From the NCBI GenBank assembly GCA_045591315.1, contig JAZNSN010000081.1:178494-242493 (forward strand): a stretch of DNA of 64,000 nt. Direction: 5' to 3'. Below, piece after piece: positions 1 to 9,207 of this stretch. Made by a program: the position numbers and the translations under genes. The notes under the pieces are model-generated. The model was not told where the DNA came from. It was given only the letters and a program-made list of their open reading frames with translations, and did not search any database. The number at the start of each line of letters is the position of its first letter. The first letter of the stretch is position 1. Origin of the DNA: HGM04593 sp045591315 (lineage in GTDB: Bacteria; Bacteroidota; Bacteroidia; Bacteroidales; Bacteroidaceae).

Positions 1-2562
1 AATGTAACCATAATAGGCGGCGACTACAAGCAGTACCAGGTTCTGGCCGACCCTGTAAGAATGGAGATGTACGGTGTGACAATGGAGCAGCTTGAGAGTG
101 CGGCTTCATCGATGAGCGTGAATATCGGTGCAGGCGTCGTACGTGATTTCGGCAACGAGTATAATCTGCGCGGAATGGGACGTAGCAATGACCTCGGTGA
201 ATTGGGAAGCACGGTAGTGAAGGCCGGCGACGGTGCAGTAGTGCGTGTTGCCGATGTTGCCGATGTTGTCGTAGCCCCGGCTGTAAAGCAGGGCTATGCG
301 GCACAGAATGGTGAGCCGTCAGTTATACTCTCTATCTCAAAACAGCCTGGAATAAATACCCTTGATGTTACGGAGAATATCGAGCGTAATCTAGAGAGCA
401 TTGTGCAGTCGCTTCCGGCCGATGTTGAGGTTGATACAAGAATATTCCGTCAGGCCGACTATATACAGGCCTCTGTCAACAATGTGGGCAGTTCTCTGGC
501 AGAGGGTGCAATCTGTGTAATACTTGTCCTCTTCCTTTTCCTCATGAGCTTGCGCTCAACCGTAATCTCGCTTCTGGCTATTCCGTTGTCTCTTTTGGGA
601 ACAATCATTGTCCTCTACCTTTTGGGAATGGACATAAATACCATGACTCTAGGCGGAATGTGCATTGCTATCGGTTCGCTTGTCGATGATGCAATCATTG
701 ATGTGGAGAATGTCTATAAGCGTCTGCGTGAGAATCATGCTCTTCCTAAGGAACAGCGGAACTCCTCTTTTGCAATAGTCTTTGAGGCATCGTCCGAAAT
801 ACGTGCATCAATCATACATGCTACGCTCATTATCATGGTGACCTTCATGCCTCTCTTCTTCCTGACTGGCCTTGAAGGGCGTATGCTCAAGCCTCTGGGA
901 ATAGCATATCTCATTGCTCTCCTGATGTCGCTTGTTGTGGCTATTACCGTAACTCCGTTGCTGTGCAAGCTGATGCTTTCCGACGAAAAGTACCTTACGC
1001 GCAACGAGAAGAAGAACTGGGTTGATTTGTGGCTGCTCAAGAAGTACCGCATTTCCCTCGAATGGGTCATGGCGCATGCAAAGCCGGTAATAGGTTCTCT
1101 GTTATTGCTCTTTGTTGTATGTCTGGTGCTTTTTGCGGGTATGGGACGCAGTTTCTTGCCTGAGTTCAATGAGAAGGCTCTTACTATCGCTGCTGTGTCA
1201 CGTCCGGGTGTCTCTCTCGAAGAGAGCAATATGCTGGGTGCTGCAATAGAGAAAGAACTGTTGCAGATACCTGAGGTCGAGAGTACTGCGCGAAGGACCG
1301 GACGTGGCGAGCTTGACGAACATTCGCAAACCTCAAACGGTGCTGAGATTGATGTCAACTTTACTCTTGGGGAACGAAGCAAGGCAGAGTTCCTTGCCGA
1401 AGTACGTGCCCGTCTGGCTACGGTTCCGGGAGTCGTAACATCTGTAGGCCAGCCGCTTGAACACCGCATAGACCACATGGTGTCGGGTACGCAGGCCGAT
1501 TTGGCTATAAAGATATTCGGTCCCGACCTCAGTACGCTATTCAGGAAGGGTACGGATATCAAGGAACTTCTAAAGGAGTTTCCGGAGGTTGTTGACGTGA
1601 ATGTGGAACAGCAGGTAGAGACGCCGCAGCTTCAGATACGTGCCGATAGGGAGAAACTGGCCTATTATGGCATAACTATGGCTGAGTTCAACAGCTTTGT
1701 AGAGGCTGCATTCCCCGGAAAGAAGGTAGGAAATGTATATGAGGAGGAGCGTAGCTTCGACCTTATAATCCGTCTCAACAAGGATTATACCGAGAGTATG
1801 GAGGGTGTGAAGCGTGCCCTTATAGATACACCAGACGGCAAGATTTCTCTTGCCGATGTGGCTTCCGTGGTCTCTGTGGGAGGTCCGGGAAGCATCAGCC
1901 GTGAGAACGTGCAGCGCAAGGTTGTTGTGTCGGCAAATATTGCAAGCGGTGATGTTGCTGGAACTGTTGACCGCGTTGCCGACTATCTGGATAAAAATCT
2001 TCAGCTCGATGAGGGCTACCGCCTTGAGTATGGCGGACAGTTCGAGAGTGCCGACAGCGCGTCACGCACATTGTGGCTCACTACGCTTGTTGCTATTCTT
2101 GTGGTGTTTGTTCTTCTCTATAGCGAGTTCAAGAGTACCTCTCTTTCTATAGTAGTGCTTCTTAATCTTCCGCTTGCCCTTATAGGCGGAATTATTGCGA
2201 CGGGAGTTACTTCCGGAGTTATGAGTATTCCTGCCATAATTGGTCTGATTACTCTCTTCGGTATCGCTACACGCAATGGTATTCTTCTTGTGTCACGCTA
2301 TCAGCATCTCCGCAGTGAGGGAATAGGAACAGAGGATGCTGTAATGGCCGGTTCGCTTGATCGCCTTACTCCAATCCTCATGACAGCGTTTACCTCAGCC
2401 CTTGCATTGGTGCCGATGATTCTCAACGGTTCGGCATCGGGTAACGAGATACAGAGCCCTATGGCTGTCGTTGTGCTCGGAGGCTTGTTGTCATCTACAG
2501 TGCTTAACATCTTCATCATACCGATAGTATATCGTTGGGTGGTTAGAAGAAATTGGGTATAA
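1..2562 (+). CDS. RND efflux transporter permease, CusA/CzcA-like (5' truncated by window edge)
   Basis: Inner-membrane proton-driven permease of a tripartite RND efflux pump. The reading frame is open from base 1, so the Met codon at 61 is internal; about 850 residues are visible and roughly the first 170-200 are missing, judged by the usual ~1030-residue length. The fragment begins in the periplasmic porter domain, followed by a helix block with the motif GSLVDDAIIDVENV, where the paired Asp in TM4 and the VEN signature point to the heavy-metal (CusA/CzcA) branch. A second periplasmic domain and a second helix block (VFVLLYSEFKS to the C-terminus) follow. Substrate could be a metal or an organic compound; the sequence does not settle this. 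The gene ends in a good terminator, so it is probably the last gene of its operon. Family is certain, subfamily likely. Confidence 0.9.
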   Translation, partial: NVTIIGGDYKQYQVLADPVRMEMYGVTMEQLESAASSMSVNIGAGVVRDFGNEYNLRGMGRSNDLGELGSTVVKAGDGAVVRVADVADVVVAPAVKQGYAAQNGEPSVILSISKQPGINTLDVTENIERNLESIVQSLPADVEVDTRIFRQADYIQASVNNVGSSLAEGAICVILVLFLFLMSLRSTVISLLAIPLSLLGTIIVLYLLGMDINTMTLGGMCIAIGSLVDDAIIDVENVYKRLRENHALPKEQRNSSFAIVFEASSEIRASIIHATLIIMVTFMPLFFLTGLEGRMLKPLGIAYLIALLMSLVVAITVTPLLCKLMLSDEKYLTRNEKKNWVDLWLLKKYRISLEWVMAHAKPVIGSLLLLFVVCLVLFAGMGRSFLPEFNEKALTIAAVSRPGVSLEESNMLGAAIEKELLQIPEVESTARRTGRGELDEHSQTSNGAEIDVNFTLGERSKAEFLAEVRARLATVPGVVTSVGQPLEHRIDHMVSGTQADLAIKIFGPDLSTLFRKGTDIKELLKEFPEVVDVNVEQQVETPQLQIRADREKLAYYGITMAEFNSFVEAAFPGKKVGNVYEEERSFDLIIRLNKDYTESMEGVKRALIDTPDGKISLADVASVVSVGGPGSISRENVQRKVVVSANIASGDVAGTVDRVADYLDKNLQLDEGYRLEYGGQFESADSASRTLWLTTLVAILVVFVLLYSEFKSTSLSIVVLLNLPLALIGGIIATGVTSGVMSIPAIIGLITLFGIATRNGILLVSRYQHLRSEGIGTEDAVMAGSLDRLTPILMTAFTSALALVPMILNGSASGNEIQSPMAVVVLGGLLSSTVLNIFIIPIVYRWVVRRNWV

Positions 2563-2584
2563 GCATATTCTATATATATTATGG

Positions 2585-2619
2585 GGCTGTTCCATGCAAT
2601 ATGGAGCAGCCTCTTTTTT
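2585..2619 (+). terminator. Rho-independent terminator of the RND operon
   Basis: An 11-bp stem (GGCTGTTCCAT with ATGGAGCAGCC, one G-T pair) around a 5-base loop is followed by a run of T. It lies 22 bases after the stop codon of the efflux gene. Confidence 0.9.
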
Positions 2620-2717
2620 AATTGAAAAATCTGCCGTTTCATGTTATAAAAGATTGGTTGCATAATTTTATGAAGTTTATTTAACAGCTGTTAACAATCA
2701 GGCGTGTCAATATTGGT

Positions 2718-2725
2718 TACTTTTG
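2718..2725 (+). promoter_or_regulatory. Candidate -7 box (TACTTTTG) for the secreted-protein pair
   Basis: Matches the Bacteroidota -7 consensus TAnnTTTG, 26 bases before the ATG at 2752. No clear TTTG -33 element stands at the expected distance, so this is a one-box match only. Confidence 0.5.
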
Positions 2726-2751
2726 TTTAAAAGTATAAAAACAAAGGTGAT

Positions 2752-3222
2752 ATGAAACAGTTGTTTATAATCCTGTCCGGTATTCTCTTTTCTGCGCTAT
2801 CCTTTGCGGCCACCCCAGACAAGAGGCTTGTTGTGACAAGCTGTGAGGGTGTTGCCGGGTATGCAATCAAGTCTATTCGGAGCCTTAAGTTCAGCAACGG
2901 TGCTATGTTGCTCAATATGCACGACGGTTCTGTAATTGAATGTGATACGGAATCGGTAAGTTTCCTTCTCATAGAAGACTACATACCTTCGGAGGAGACA
3001 AATGTCGGTTGCATAGAATCGGAGCCTGCTGTAAGATTCGAGAGAGGAGTCTTGCATATTTCAGGCTTTTCTTCAGTTGATGTACAGCTTTTCAACCCTA
3101 GTGGAAGCATATTGTATAGTGAGAATTTCAACGGCGATGGCGTAGTCAATCTTTCGGGTTATCCGAAAGGAATCTATATGCTTAATGTCAATGGTCGTAC
3201 ATATAAGATAATTAACCGATGA
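2752..3222 (+). CDS. Secreted protein with C-terminal sorting-like beta domain
   Basis: A 156-residue protein of unknown function. An N-terminal signal peptide (hydrophobic stretch ending near LSFAATPD) sends it out of the cytoplasm. The middle contains the phrase MHDGSVIECDTESVSF, of the same style as LHDGSGILDMAEIDSI near the N-terminus of the next protein. The last ~60 residues (VQLFNPSGSILYSEN ... GIYMLNVNGRTYKI) resemble the short C-terminal modules often annotated as type IX secretion sorting domains in Bacteroidales, though very compact. Its stop overlaps the next start (ATGA), so the two proteins are translationally coupled and probably act together. The function is not recognisable. 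Confidence 0.75.
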   Translation: MKQLFIILSGILFSALSFAATPDKRLVVTSCEGVAGYAIKSIRSLKFSNGAMLLNMHDGSVIECDTESVSFLLIEDYIPSEETNVGCIESEPAVRFERGVLHISGFSSVDVQLFNPSGSILYSENFNGDGVVNLSGYPKGIYMLNVNGRTYKIINR

Positions 3223-6137
3223 AAAGGAACCTTTTGCTTCTAGCAATGCTTTTGTCGGCAGTAATGGTGTATGCCGATAAGGATATAAAGTTCTTCATGA
3301 ACACAGGCGAAATTAAATGTGTTGCACAGGAACGTGTTGATAGTATTGTTTTTGACGAAGATGCCGGTAAAGTCACCGTAACTCTTCACGACGGTTCGGG
3401 TATTCTGGATATGGCTGAAATAGACAGTATAAAATATGGCATTCTGCCCCCAACTGTTGAAGTCATATATATGAATGAAAAGGCAATTGTAGAGAATCCT
3501 TTTGCATTTGACAGTGTTGCAGTGGAGATAGATGGAGCGAAGGTTGTAGTTATGTCAAGTACACTGCGTGAGATTGGATATACATTGCACGGCAGCAGCG
3601 GTGACGGATGCTTCAAGCTCTATGGCTTGAAGAAGTATAACCTTTATCTTAACGGAGTGGAGCTGACAAATGGCTCTGGTGCGGCAATAAACAGCCAATG
3701 CGGCAAGCGCGGAAGGATCTTTGTCGTTGACGGAACTGTTAACCGCCTTGCTGACTCTTCAAGCTATTCGACGGTTTCGGGAGAAGATGAGAAAGCTTCG
3801 TTCTTCAGTGAAGGACAGCTTATCTTTGAAGGCGGCAGCGGCAAACTAATAATTAACGGAAATTGCAAGCATGCAATCTGCAGTGATGATTATGTAGAGG
3901 TCCGTGGCGGAAATATCATTGTAGAGAGTGCAGAAAGCGATGCCTTGCATGTCAACGATTCTGTAATAGTGCTTGGAGGTTTAATGGATTTCAAGGCCGG
4001 AGGTGACGGAATCGATTGTGACGGAGTAATAAGACTTCACGGTGGAAAAGTCGTTGTAATGGCTGAAAATGATGACGTCAAGGGCATCAAGTCGGCTTCA
4101 GATATAATAATAGACGGGGCTGATGTCTCGGTAACTGTATCAGGTACAGCATCGAAGGGTATAAAGAGCAATGGTTTGTTTGAGGTCTCAAACGGTAATG
4201 TCGTCATAGAGGCTACAGGCAATAGTATCGCAACTTTGGGTGATCCCTCATATGCTACATGCATAAAGTGTGATTCGACTGTAAATATTAATGGCGGCAA
4301 TATCTCTCTTAAGGCAACCGGTATCGCAGGACGCGGCATATCTTCTGATGTTGACGTGAATATCATAGGCGGTGAATTGGTGGTTGAGTGCAGCGGGGAC
4401 AGCGAGACATACGTTCCTACTACGGAGGAGGATATATTGGGTGGTTCCGAGGAAGAGGAGAAGAGTTACGTGGTATATGTAAGCATTCCTGCAACCTCAA
4501 CAAGCAATCGTCCGGGAGCTGCATCATCGGCATGGAAGAGCGTATATCTCTACGACAGCAGCAATTCGCTTGTCGCAACATTGACAAACAGTGTGGTTGT
4601 GAACGGAACCGCATTCTACTATTATGATTTCGGTTCAGCTGTGACAGGCAGCTACTACTTCAAGAGCGATGACTATTCAAGTTTCAGGGGAAGCTATACA
4701 ATACAGAGCTCATTGTTTACCGGCCTGGACAGTGACAGGTATTATCAGATATCCTCTTCCTATACGACATCAGGCAGTGTGCGTACATACTCGCTGAGCG
4801 ATGTCACATCAAGCTATGAGGGCGGCTCTGTATCCTCTTCAGGTTCTGCTACAGAAGATTCGTATGCTGCGGCAGGCATCAAGTGTGACAAAAATTTCAT
4901 ATTGTCAGGCGGAAGTCACCTGATAACAATGCATGGTACTGAATCCAAAGGAATAAAGGTTGAAGGAAATGCTGTTATTGACGGTGGAAAACTGGAGATA
5001 AACACTTCTGGCGCAGCCAGGATAATAGCATACGACCCATCTTATTGCACGGCAATAAAATGTGACGGTACGCTTGAGATAAATGGCGGTGAGGTTGAGA
5101 TAACAGCTGCCGGCCAGGGAGGTCATGGCATATCGGCAGATGGAACAGTTACCATGAATGGAGGTACTGTCAATATAACGTTATCCGGTTCCGGTTCGTC
5201 ATATACGGCTTCAAGCGGAACTGACTACTATTCGACAAAATGCCTTAAGGGTGATGTTGCTGTAAATTTGCTTGAGGGAACATTGAACTGTCTTGCTAAG
5301 GGAAATGGCAGCAAAGCTATTGTTGCAGGCGGTCTGCTTACGATAGGCAACGAGGGTGCTGCCAATGAGCTGTTGAATATAAGGGCTGTTACGCAAGGAG
5401 CCTCCCTAGGTACAAGCTCAGGAAATACCGGTATGGGCGGTATGGGCGGCATGCAAGAGGGTTTCAATGCTGCCCCAAAAGCCATAAAGGGTGCTGCAAA
5501 TGTTGTGGTGAATAGCGGAACGATATACACAGAGACTGCGTATGACGGAGGTGAAGGTCTTGAAAGCAAGGCAACGATGACCATAAATGGCGGCATTGTA
5601 GAATGCAATACTTATGATGACGGAATAAATGCTGCAACATCGCTGATATTCAATGGCGGTTATATATTCAGCCATGCTTCGAACAACGATGCAATTGACT
5701 CGAACGGAACAATAACCGTGAATGGAGGCGTTGTGCTTGCCTCCGGAACAAATGCACCGGAAGAGGGTTTCGACTGCGACAATAACCAGTTTGCCGTAAA
5801 CGGCGGTATCATCATCGGTACCGGAAGTGCCAACAGTTCCGTCACTTCGTCGTCGCAGCCTTACGCCTCGGTATCTTCGGTATCGGTAACACAAGGCAGG
5901 TATCTTGCCGTAAAGAACAGTTCTGGCGAGGTGATGTTCTCTTACAGATGCCCCAATACGGTAAATAGCGCGTCCGTGCTCCTCTCATCGCCCGCATTTA
6001 CATCATCGTCGCACACTTTGATGTATGGAGTCACTTCGGTTACGGGAGCAAGCGAAAGTTACTTTGACGGTTCCTTTACGGTCGGAGGTACGGCATCCGG
6101 CGGCTCGTCGAAGAGCTTTACACCGCAGTCAAGATAA
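3219..6137 (+). CDS. Cthe_2159-type beta-helix carbohydrate-binding-domain protein, secreted
   Basis: A 972-residue exported protein starting with a signal peptide (MKRNLLLLAMLLSAVMVYA). From about residue 120 onward it is made of short repeats of the type DGIDCDGVIRLHGGKVVV, with Asp, Gly and Asn at turn positions. This is the pattern of the right-handed beta-helix family called Cthe_2159 (carbohydrate-binding domain), members of which bind acidic polysaccharides and often calcium. An insertion around residues 400-550, rich in Ser and Tyr (for example VYLYDSSNSLVATL), splits the helix; the repeats resume at AAGIKCDKNFILSGG and end in a Ser-rich C-terminus without an obvious sorting tail. The start codon overlaps the stop of the upstream gene by 4 bases. 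Role inferred: surface polysaccharide binding. No catalytic motif seen. Confidence 0.85.
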   Translation: MKRNLLLLAMLLSAVMVYADKDIKFFMNTGEIKCVAQERVDSIVFDEDAGKVTVTLHDGSGILDMAEIDSIKYGILPPTVEVIYMNEKAIVENPFAFDSVAVEIDGAKVVVMSSTLREIGYTLHGSSGDGCFKLYGLKKYNLYLNGVELTNGSGAAINSQCGKRGRIFVVDGTVNRLADSSSYSTVSGEDEKASFFSEGQLIFEGGSGKLIINGNCKHAICSDDYVEVRGGNIIVESAESDALHVNDSVIVLGGLMDFKAGGDGIDCDGVIRLHGGKVVVMAENDDVKGIKSASDIIIDGADVSVTVSGTASKGIKSNGLFEVSNGNVVIEATGNSIATLGDPSYATCIKCDSTVNINGGNISLKATGIAGRGISSDVDVNIIGGELVVECSGDSETYVPTTEEDILGGSEEEEKSYVVYVSIPATSTSNRPGAASSAWKSVYLYDSSNSLVATLTNSVVVNGTAFYYYDFGSAVTGSYYFKSDDYSSFRGSYTIQSSLFTGLDSDRYYQISSSYTTSGSVRTYSLSDVTSSYEGGSVSSSGSATEDSYAAAGIKCDKNFILSGGSHLITMHGTESKGIKVEGNAVIDGGKLEINTSGAARIIAYDPSYCTAIKCDGTLEINGGEVEITAAGQGGHGISADGTVTMNGGTVNITLSGSGSSYTASSGTDYYSTKCLKGDVAVNLLEGTLNCLAKGNGSKAIVAGGLLTIGNEGAANELLNIRAVTQGASLGTSSGNTGMGGMGGMQEGFNAAPKAIKGAANVVVNSGTIYTETAYDGGEGLESKATMTINGGIVECNTYDDGINAATSLIFNGGYIFSHASNNDAIDSNGTITVNGGVVLASGTNAPEEGFDCDNNQFAVNGGIIIGTGSANSSVTSSSQPYASVSSVSVTQGRYLAVKNSSGEVMFSYRCPNTVNSASVLLSSPAFTSSSHTLMYGVTSVTGASESYFDGSFTVGGTASGGSSKSFTPQSR

Positions 6138-6176
6138 ACAAACGGAGAGAAACAGCTGTTTCTCTCCGTTTGTTTA
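6135..6176. terminator. Perfect 42-bp palindrome, bidirectional terminator
   Basis: Two 21-base arms (left 6135-6155, right 6156-6176) are exact reverse complements with no spacer. The left arm starts with the TAA stop codon of the plus-strand gene, and the minus-strand nadK stops 12 bases beyond. The stem core is CGGAGAGAAACAG with A/T-rich ends giving T-rich tails on both strands, which suits termination of both convergent genes. Confidence 0.85.
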
Positions 6177-6187
6177 TCTGTTGGCAA

Positions 6188-7060
6188 TCAGTCTCTAAGG
6201 TCTGTCCCCCACATAAGTTTATCCTTGAGGTTCTGTATGAAGGTATGTTCGTGACGGCGTATGACCAATTGTCTGTAATCAGCTTTGCGTACTGTAATGC
6301 GTGTAGTCTCACTGCAGCTCTCGTTACGTCCGTCAATAGCAATAAGGAAGTTGCGGCTGCGGCTGTTCACTTTTATATCTATTACAGTGCTGTCGCTTAT
6401 GACAATAGGTCTTGCACTGAGACTATGCGGGGCGATAGGGGTGAGGACCAGCACATTCGCATCAGGTGTTATTATCGGTCCGCCGACACTGAGCGAATAT
6501 CCGGTCGAGCCCGAAGGTGCCGCTACTATAAGGCCGTCGGCCTGATATGTTATCTTGTCGTTGCCGTTCAGTGTGACGTCAATGGTCATCATCGAAGAAC
6601 TGTCATGTTTCATTACTGCAATCTCATTCAGTGCAAACGGGTAGCTATTCAGTTCTTCTCCATCTGTTAAGGCTTCAATAAGGCTTAGCTCCTCAATGTA
6701 GTACTCCTTGTTGTGTATCTTGCCGATTACATAGCCGATATCTTCGTTTGAGGTTGTTGTCAGGAAACCAAGACGTCCTGCATTTATGCCAAGGATCGGA
6801 ATTGCCTTGCGCCCGATACGGCTTGCCGTTCGCAATAAGGTACCGTCACCGCCGAAACTGATGGCAATGTCGGCTGTGAACTCATTGCCGGTGATTATTT
6901 CATCGGGAGCAGGCATTGCAATTTTCTCTTTTCTGAGAAAATCATAGAACGGACCGTCTATGGCAAACTTATCGCCATTTTGTGTTATGACGTCAAAAAG
7001 TTTCTCAATGCTTTTCGATTTCTTTGTCTGATGCTTGTTGCCGAATATTGCAAATTTCAT
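6188..7060 (-). CDS. nadK: NAD kinase
   Basis: Cytoplasmic enzyme that phosphorylates NAD to NADP. The GGDGT motif, which binds the phosphate donor and contributes the catalytic Asp, is at residues 70-74; the LNE motif and the segment SGSTGYSLSVGGPI are further family signatures. I start it at 7060 (MKFAIFGNK, 290 residues), where the Rossmann-like beta strand typical of the family begins. An in-frame Met at 7138 would add 26 residues without resemblance to the family. It is transcribed divergently from pdxJ and converges with the beta-helix protein gene at a shared terminator. Confidence 0.95.
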   Translation of the reverse strand: MKFAIFGNKHQTKKSKSIEKLFDVITQNGDKFAIDGPFYDFLRKEKIAMPAPDEIITGNEFTADIAISFGGDGTLLRTASRIGRKAIPILGINAGRLGFLTTTSNEDIGYVIGKIHNKEYYIEELSLIEALTDGEELNSYPFALNEIAVMKHDSSSMMTIDVTLNGNDKITYQADGLIVAAPSGSTGYSLSVGGPIITPDANVLVLTPIAPHSLSARPIVISDSTVIDIKVNSRSRNFLIAIDGRNESCSETTRITVRKADYRQLVIRRHEHTFIQNLKDKLMWGTDLRD

Positions 7061-7167
7061 AACGGAAAGATGTTTGTGCAGATCTGCCACGTTTGCGTGC
7101 CGGCCTGCTTCTTGATATTTTAAGTATTCTACAAACATAGCATACGGTTTTCATCCCTCTGCCAGTG

Positions 7168-7175
7168 CAAAATTA
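7168..7175 (-). promoter_or_regulatory. Candidate -7 box (TAATTTTG) for nadK
   Basis: On the minus strand, matches TAnnTTTG about 110 bases before the chosen nadK start. A TTG lies 15 bases further upstream, shorter than the usual 19-21 spacing, so the match is partial. Confidence 0.4.
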
Positions 7176-7211
7176 AGAGAATTTATAATACAAGAATCTT
7201 TATTTATACTA

Positions 7212-7219
7212 TTTTTGCA
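7212..7219 (+). promoter_or_regulatory. Candidate -7 box (TATTTTTG) for the pdxJ operon
   Basis: Matches TAnnTTTG 62 bases before the pdxJ start, in the A/T-rich divergent region. No clear -33 element is visible. Confidence 0.45.
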
Positions 7220-7281
7220 GAAAATATACTTTAAACTATATTGTTCTATAATACGACACTATTTCAGCTAAGATATACGAG

Positions 7282-8001
7282 ATGAGAACCAAACTTAGTG
7301 TAAACATAAACAAGGTCGCTACCATCAGAAATGCCCGTGGGGGCAATAATCCCGATGTAATCAAGGTAGCTAAGGATTGCGAGGCATTCGGAGCCGACGG
7401 TATAACTGTACACCCGCGTCCGGACGAGCGTCATATAAGACGTGCCGACGTACTTGATCTGCAGGCTGTATTGCGTACCGAGTTCAACATTGAGGGTTAT
7501 CCGTCAAAGGAGTTCCTAGATCTGGTGCTGCGTGTTCGCCCTTCCCAAGTGACATTGGTACCCGACAAGCCAGAACAGCTTACATCAAACTGCGGTTGGA
7601 ATACAGAAACAGAGCAGGATTTTCTCCGCGATGTGCTTAACGATCTCCGCAATGCGGGGATACGTAGCTCGATATTCATTGATGCCGATGTACACATGGC
7701 GGAATTTGCAGCTAAGGCCGGAGCCGACAGGGTTGAGCTATATACAGGTCCGTATGCTCACATGTATGCCAAAAATCCTGAAAAGGCTATAGAGCCTTTC
7801 CTTGAAACCGCAAAACGCGTAAAACAGTTGGGTATCGGACTGAATGCAGGACACGATCTCAGTCTTGAGAACCTCAAGTACTTTACCGATGTGATACCTT
7901 GGGTAGATGAGGTATCAATAGGCCATGCACTCATTTGTGATGCCCTGTATATGGGGCTTGAAGCAACAATTGCTGCATATAAGGATTGTCTGAAAAAATA
8001 A
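7282..8001 (+). CDS. pdxJ: Pyridoxine 5'-phosphate synthase
   Basis: Last step of the DXP-dependent vitamin B6 route: condenses 1-deoxyxylulose 5-phosphate with 3-amino-2-oxopropyl phosphate to pyridoxine 5'-phosphate. The 239-residue TIM-barrel protein shows the family opening (LSVNINKVATIRNARG), the HPRPDERHI segment with the active-site His and Arg residues, LVPDKPEQLTS, ELYTGPYA and GLNAGHDLS. Length is normal. It is the first gene of a run in which every following gap is at most 30 bases, so it probably shares a transcript with exbB-exbD-tonB, the DJ-1 gene, ispD and recG. IspD in this run and dxr at 20190 also belong to DXP metabolism. Confidence 0.96.
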   Translation: MRTKLSVNINKVATIRNARGGNNPDVIKVAKDCEAFGADGITVHPRPDERHIRRADVLDLQAVLRTEFNIEGYPSKEFLDLVLRVRPSQVTLVPDKPEQLTSNCGWNTETEQDFLRDVLNDLRNAGIRSSIFIDADVHMAEFAAKAGADRVELYTGPYAHMYAKNPEKAIEPFLETAKRVKQLGIGLNAGHDLSLENLKYFTDVIPWVDEVSIGHALICDALYMGLEATIAAYKDCLKK

Positions 8002-8013
8002 AATGCGATAATT

Positions 8014-8763
8014 ATGATTTCATTTACAGTAGCTGCAATCGCAGCAACAGCCGCAGAAGTAGCGGCAGATACATTGTCAATAGCCTCTGAAGCAGTTTCT
8101 ACAACTGTTGAAGCTGCAGAAAGTTTAAGCATTCTTGAGCTCGCGATGAAAGGTGGCTGGATTATGATAGTTCTGGCATTGCTCTCAATAGTGGGCGTAT
8201 ATATATTCTTCGAGCGTTTCTCAGTGCTTCGCGGTGCCATGAGGAAGAATCCCGACCTTCTTGACCGGATACATGATAACCTTAGGGAGAACGATGCTAA
8301 ATCGGCAATGAACTATTGTGCAGGCCAGAACTCTCCTGTTTCACGTATTCTGGCAAAAGGAATAAAGGACTGCAACCTCGACACCGCTTCAATACGTCAG
8401 GCGTTAGAGAATAATGCCGGTCTTGAGATTGCAATGCTTGAGAAAGGCCTTCCTGTGCTATCTACCATTGCCGCAGTAGCTCCGATGCTGGGATTCCTGG
8501 GTACTGTAACAGGTATGGTACAGGCCTTCTGGCAAATGTCAAATGCCGGAAACAATATCGATGTGTCGTTGCTGGCCGGCGGTATATATGAGGCTATGGT
8601 AACAACAGTCGGCGGTCTCATTGTCGGCATCATGGCAATCTTTGCATACAACTATCTTGTAACGAAGGTCGATAAGGTGCAGAACATGATGGAGGCAAAT
8701 ATCATTTCGTTCCTCGAAATTGTAACCGAACTGCGTGGTTGCAATGATTCTGAAGCCGAATAA
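8014..8763 (+). CDS. exbB: MotA/TolQ/ExbB proton channel protein
   Basis: Inner-membrane component of the proton-driven motor that energises outer-membrane transport. The 249-residue protein has three hydrophobic segments (about residues 47-70, 147-172 and 190-216) and the family signature AAVAPMLGFLGTVTGM followed by AMVTTVGGLIVGI. It is followed closely by exbD and a tonB-like gene, the complete motor set. The N-terminal ~40 residues are unusually rich in Ala, Glu and Thr and may form a short helix outside the membrane. ExbB rather than TolQ is chosen because the third gene resembles TonB and no tolB or pal is nearby. Confidence 0.92.
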   Translation: MISFTVAAIAATAAEVAADTLSIASEAVSTTVEAAESLSILELAMKGGWIMIVLALLSIVGVYIFFERFSVLRGAMRKNPDLLDRIHDNLRENDAKSAMNYCAGQNSPVSRILAKGIKDCNLDTASIRQALENNAGLEIAMLEKGLPVLSTIAAVAPMLGFLGTVTGMVQAFWQMSNAGNNIDVSLLAGGIYEAMVTTVGGLIVGIMAIFAYNYLVTKVDKVQNMMEANIISFLEIVTELRGCNDSEAE

Positions 8764-8793
8764 GGAATTCTCTATCAATAAAAACACAGAACC

Positions 8794-9207
8794 ATGATAA
8801 AGAGAAGAACAAAGGCAATAGATATTTTCTCAATGTCCTCTATGACGGACATCATCTTCCTGTTGCTCATATTCTTTATGATAACCTCTACAATGGTTAC
8901 TCCCAATGCCATTAAGGTGTTGCTTCCTCAGGGCAAGGAGCAGACTCAGGCAAAGCCTATGGCACGCATAATAATTGACAGCAACCTGAACTATTATGCA
9001 GCATGGGGTCGGGCCGACGAGATGCCCATAACAGAGGAAGAACTCACTCCGTTTCTTCTCGATTGTCGCGAGAAGGATTCGGAAATGTATGTAGCTCTGT
9101 ATGCCGATGAGACAATACCGTATGCCGAGATTGTCAAGGTGCTTAATATTGCTAACGAGAACAAATTCAAGATGGTGCTGGCTACGCGTCGCCCCGACAG
9201 GAAATAA
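8794..9207 (+). CDS. exbD: ExbD/TolR family proton-motor protein
   Basis: 137-residue partner of ExbB: a short cytoplasmic N-terminus, one transmembrane helix (about residues 17-38) and a periplasmic domain. Asp19 at the start of the helix (SSMTDIIFLLLIF) is the conserved protonatable residue of the family. The stop codon shares one base with the start of the following tonB-like gene, implying coupled translation. Many Bacteroidota carry two exbD genes in tandem; here there is one. Confidence 0.93.
   Translation: MIKRRTKAIDIFSMSSMTDIIFLLLIFFMITSTMVTPNAIKVLLPQGKEQTQAKPMARIIIDSNLNYYAAWGRADEMPITEEELTPFLLDCREKDSEMYVALYADETIPYAEIVKVLNIANENKFKMVLATRRPDRK

Noticed and set aside
735..1562. Minus-strand 275-codon frame inside the efflux gene
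   Set aside because: Antisense to the RND permease with no family resemblance.
6170..6670. Plus-strand 166-codon frame inside nadK
   Set aside because: Shadow of NAD kinase; starts beside the terminator palindrome.
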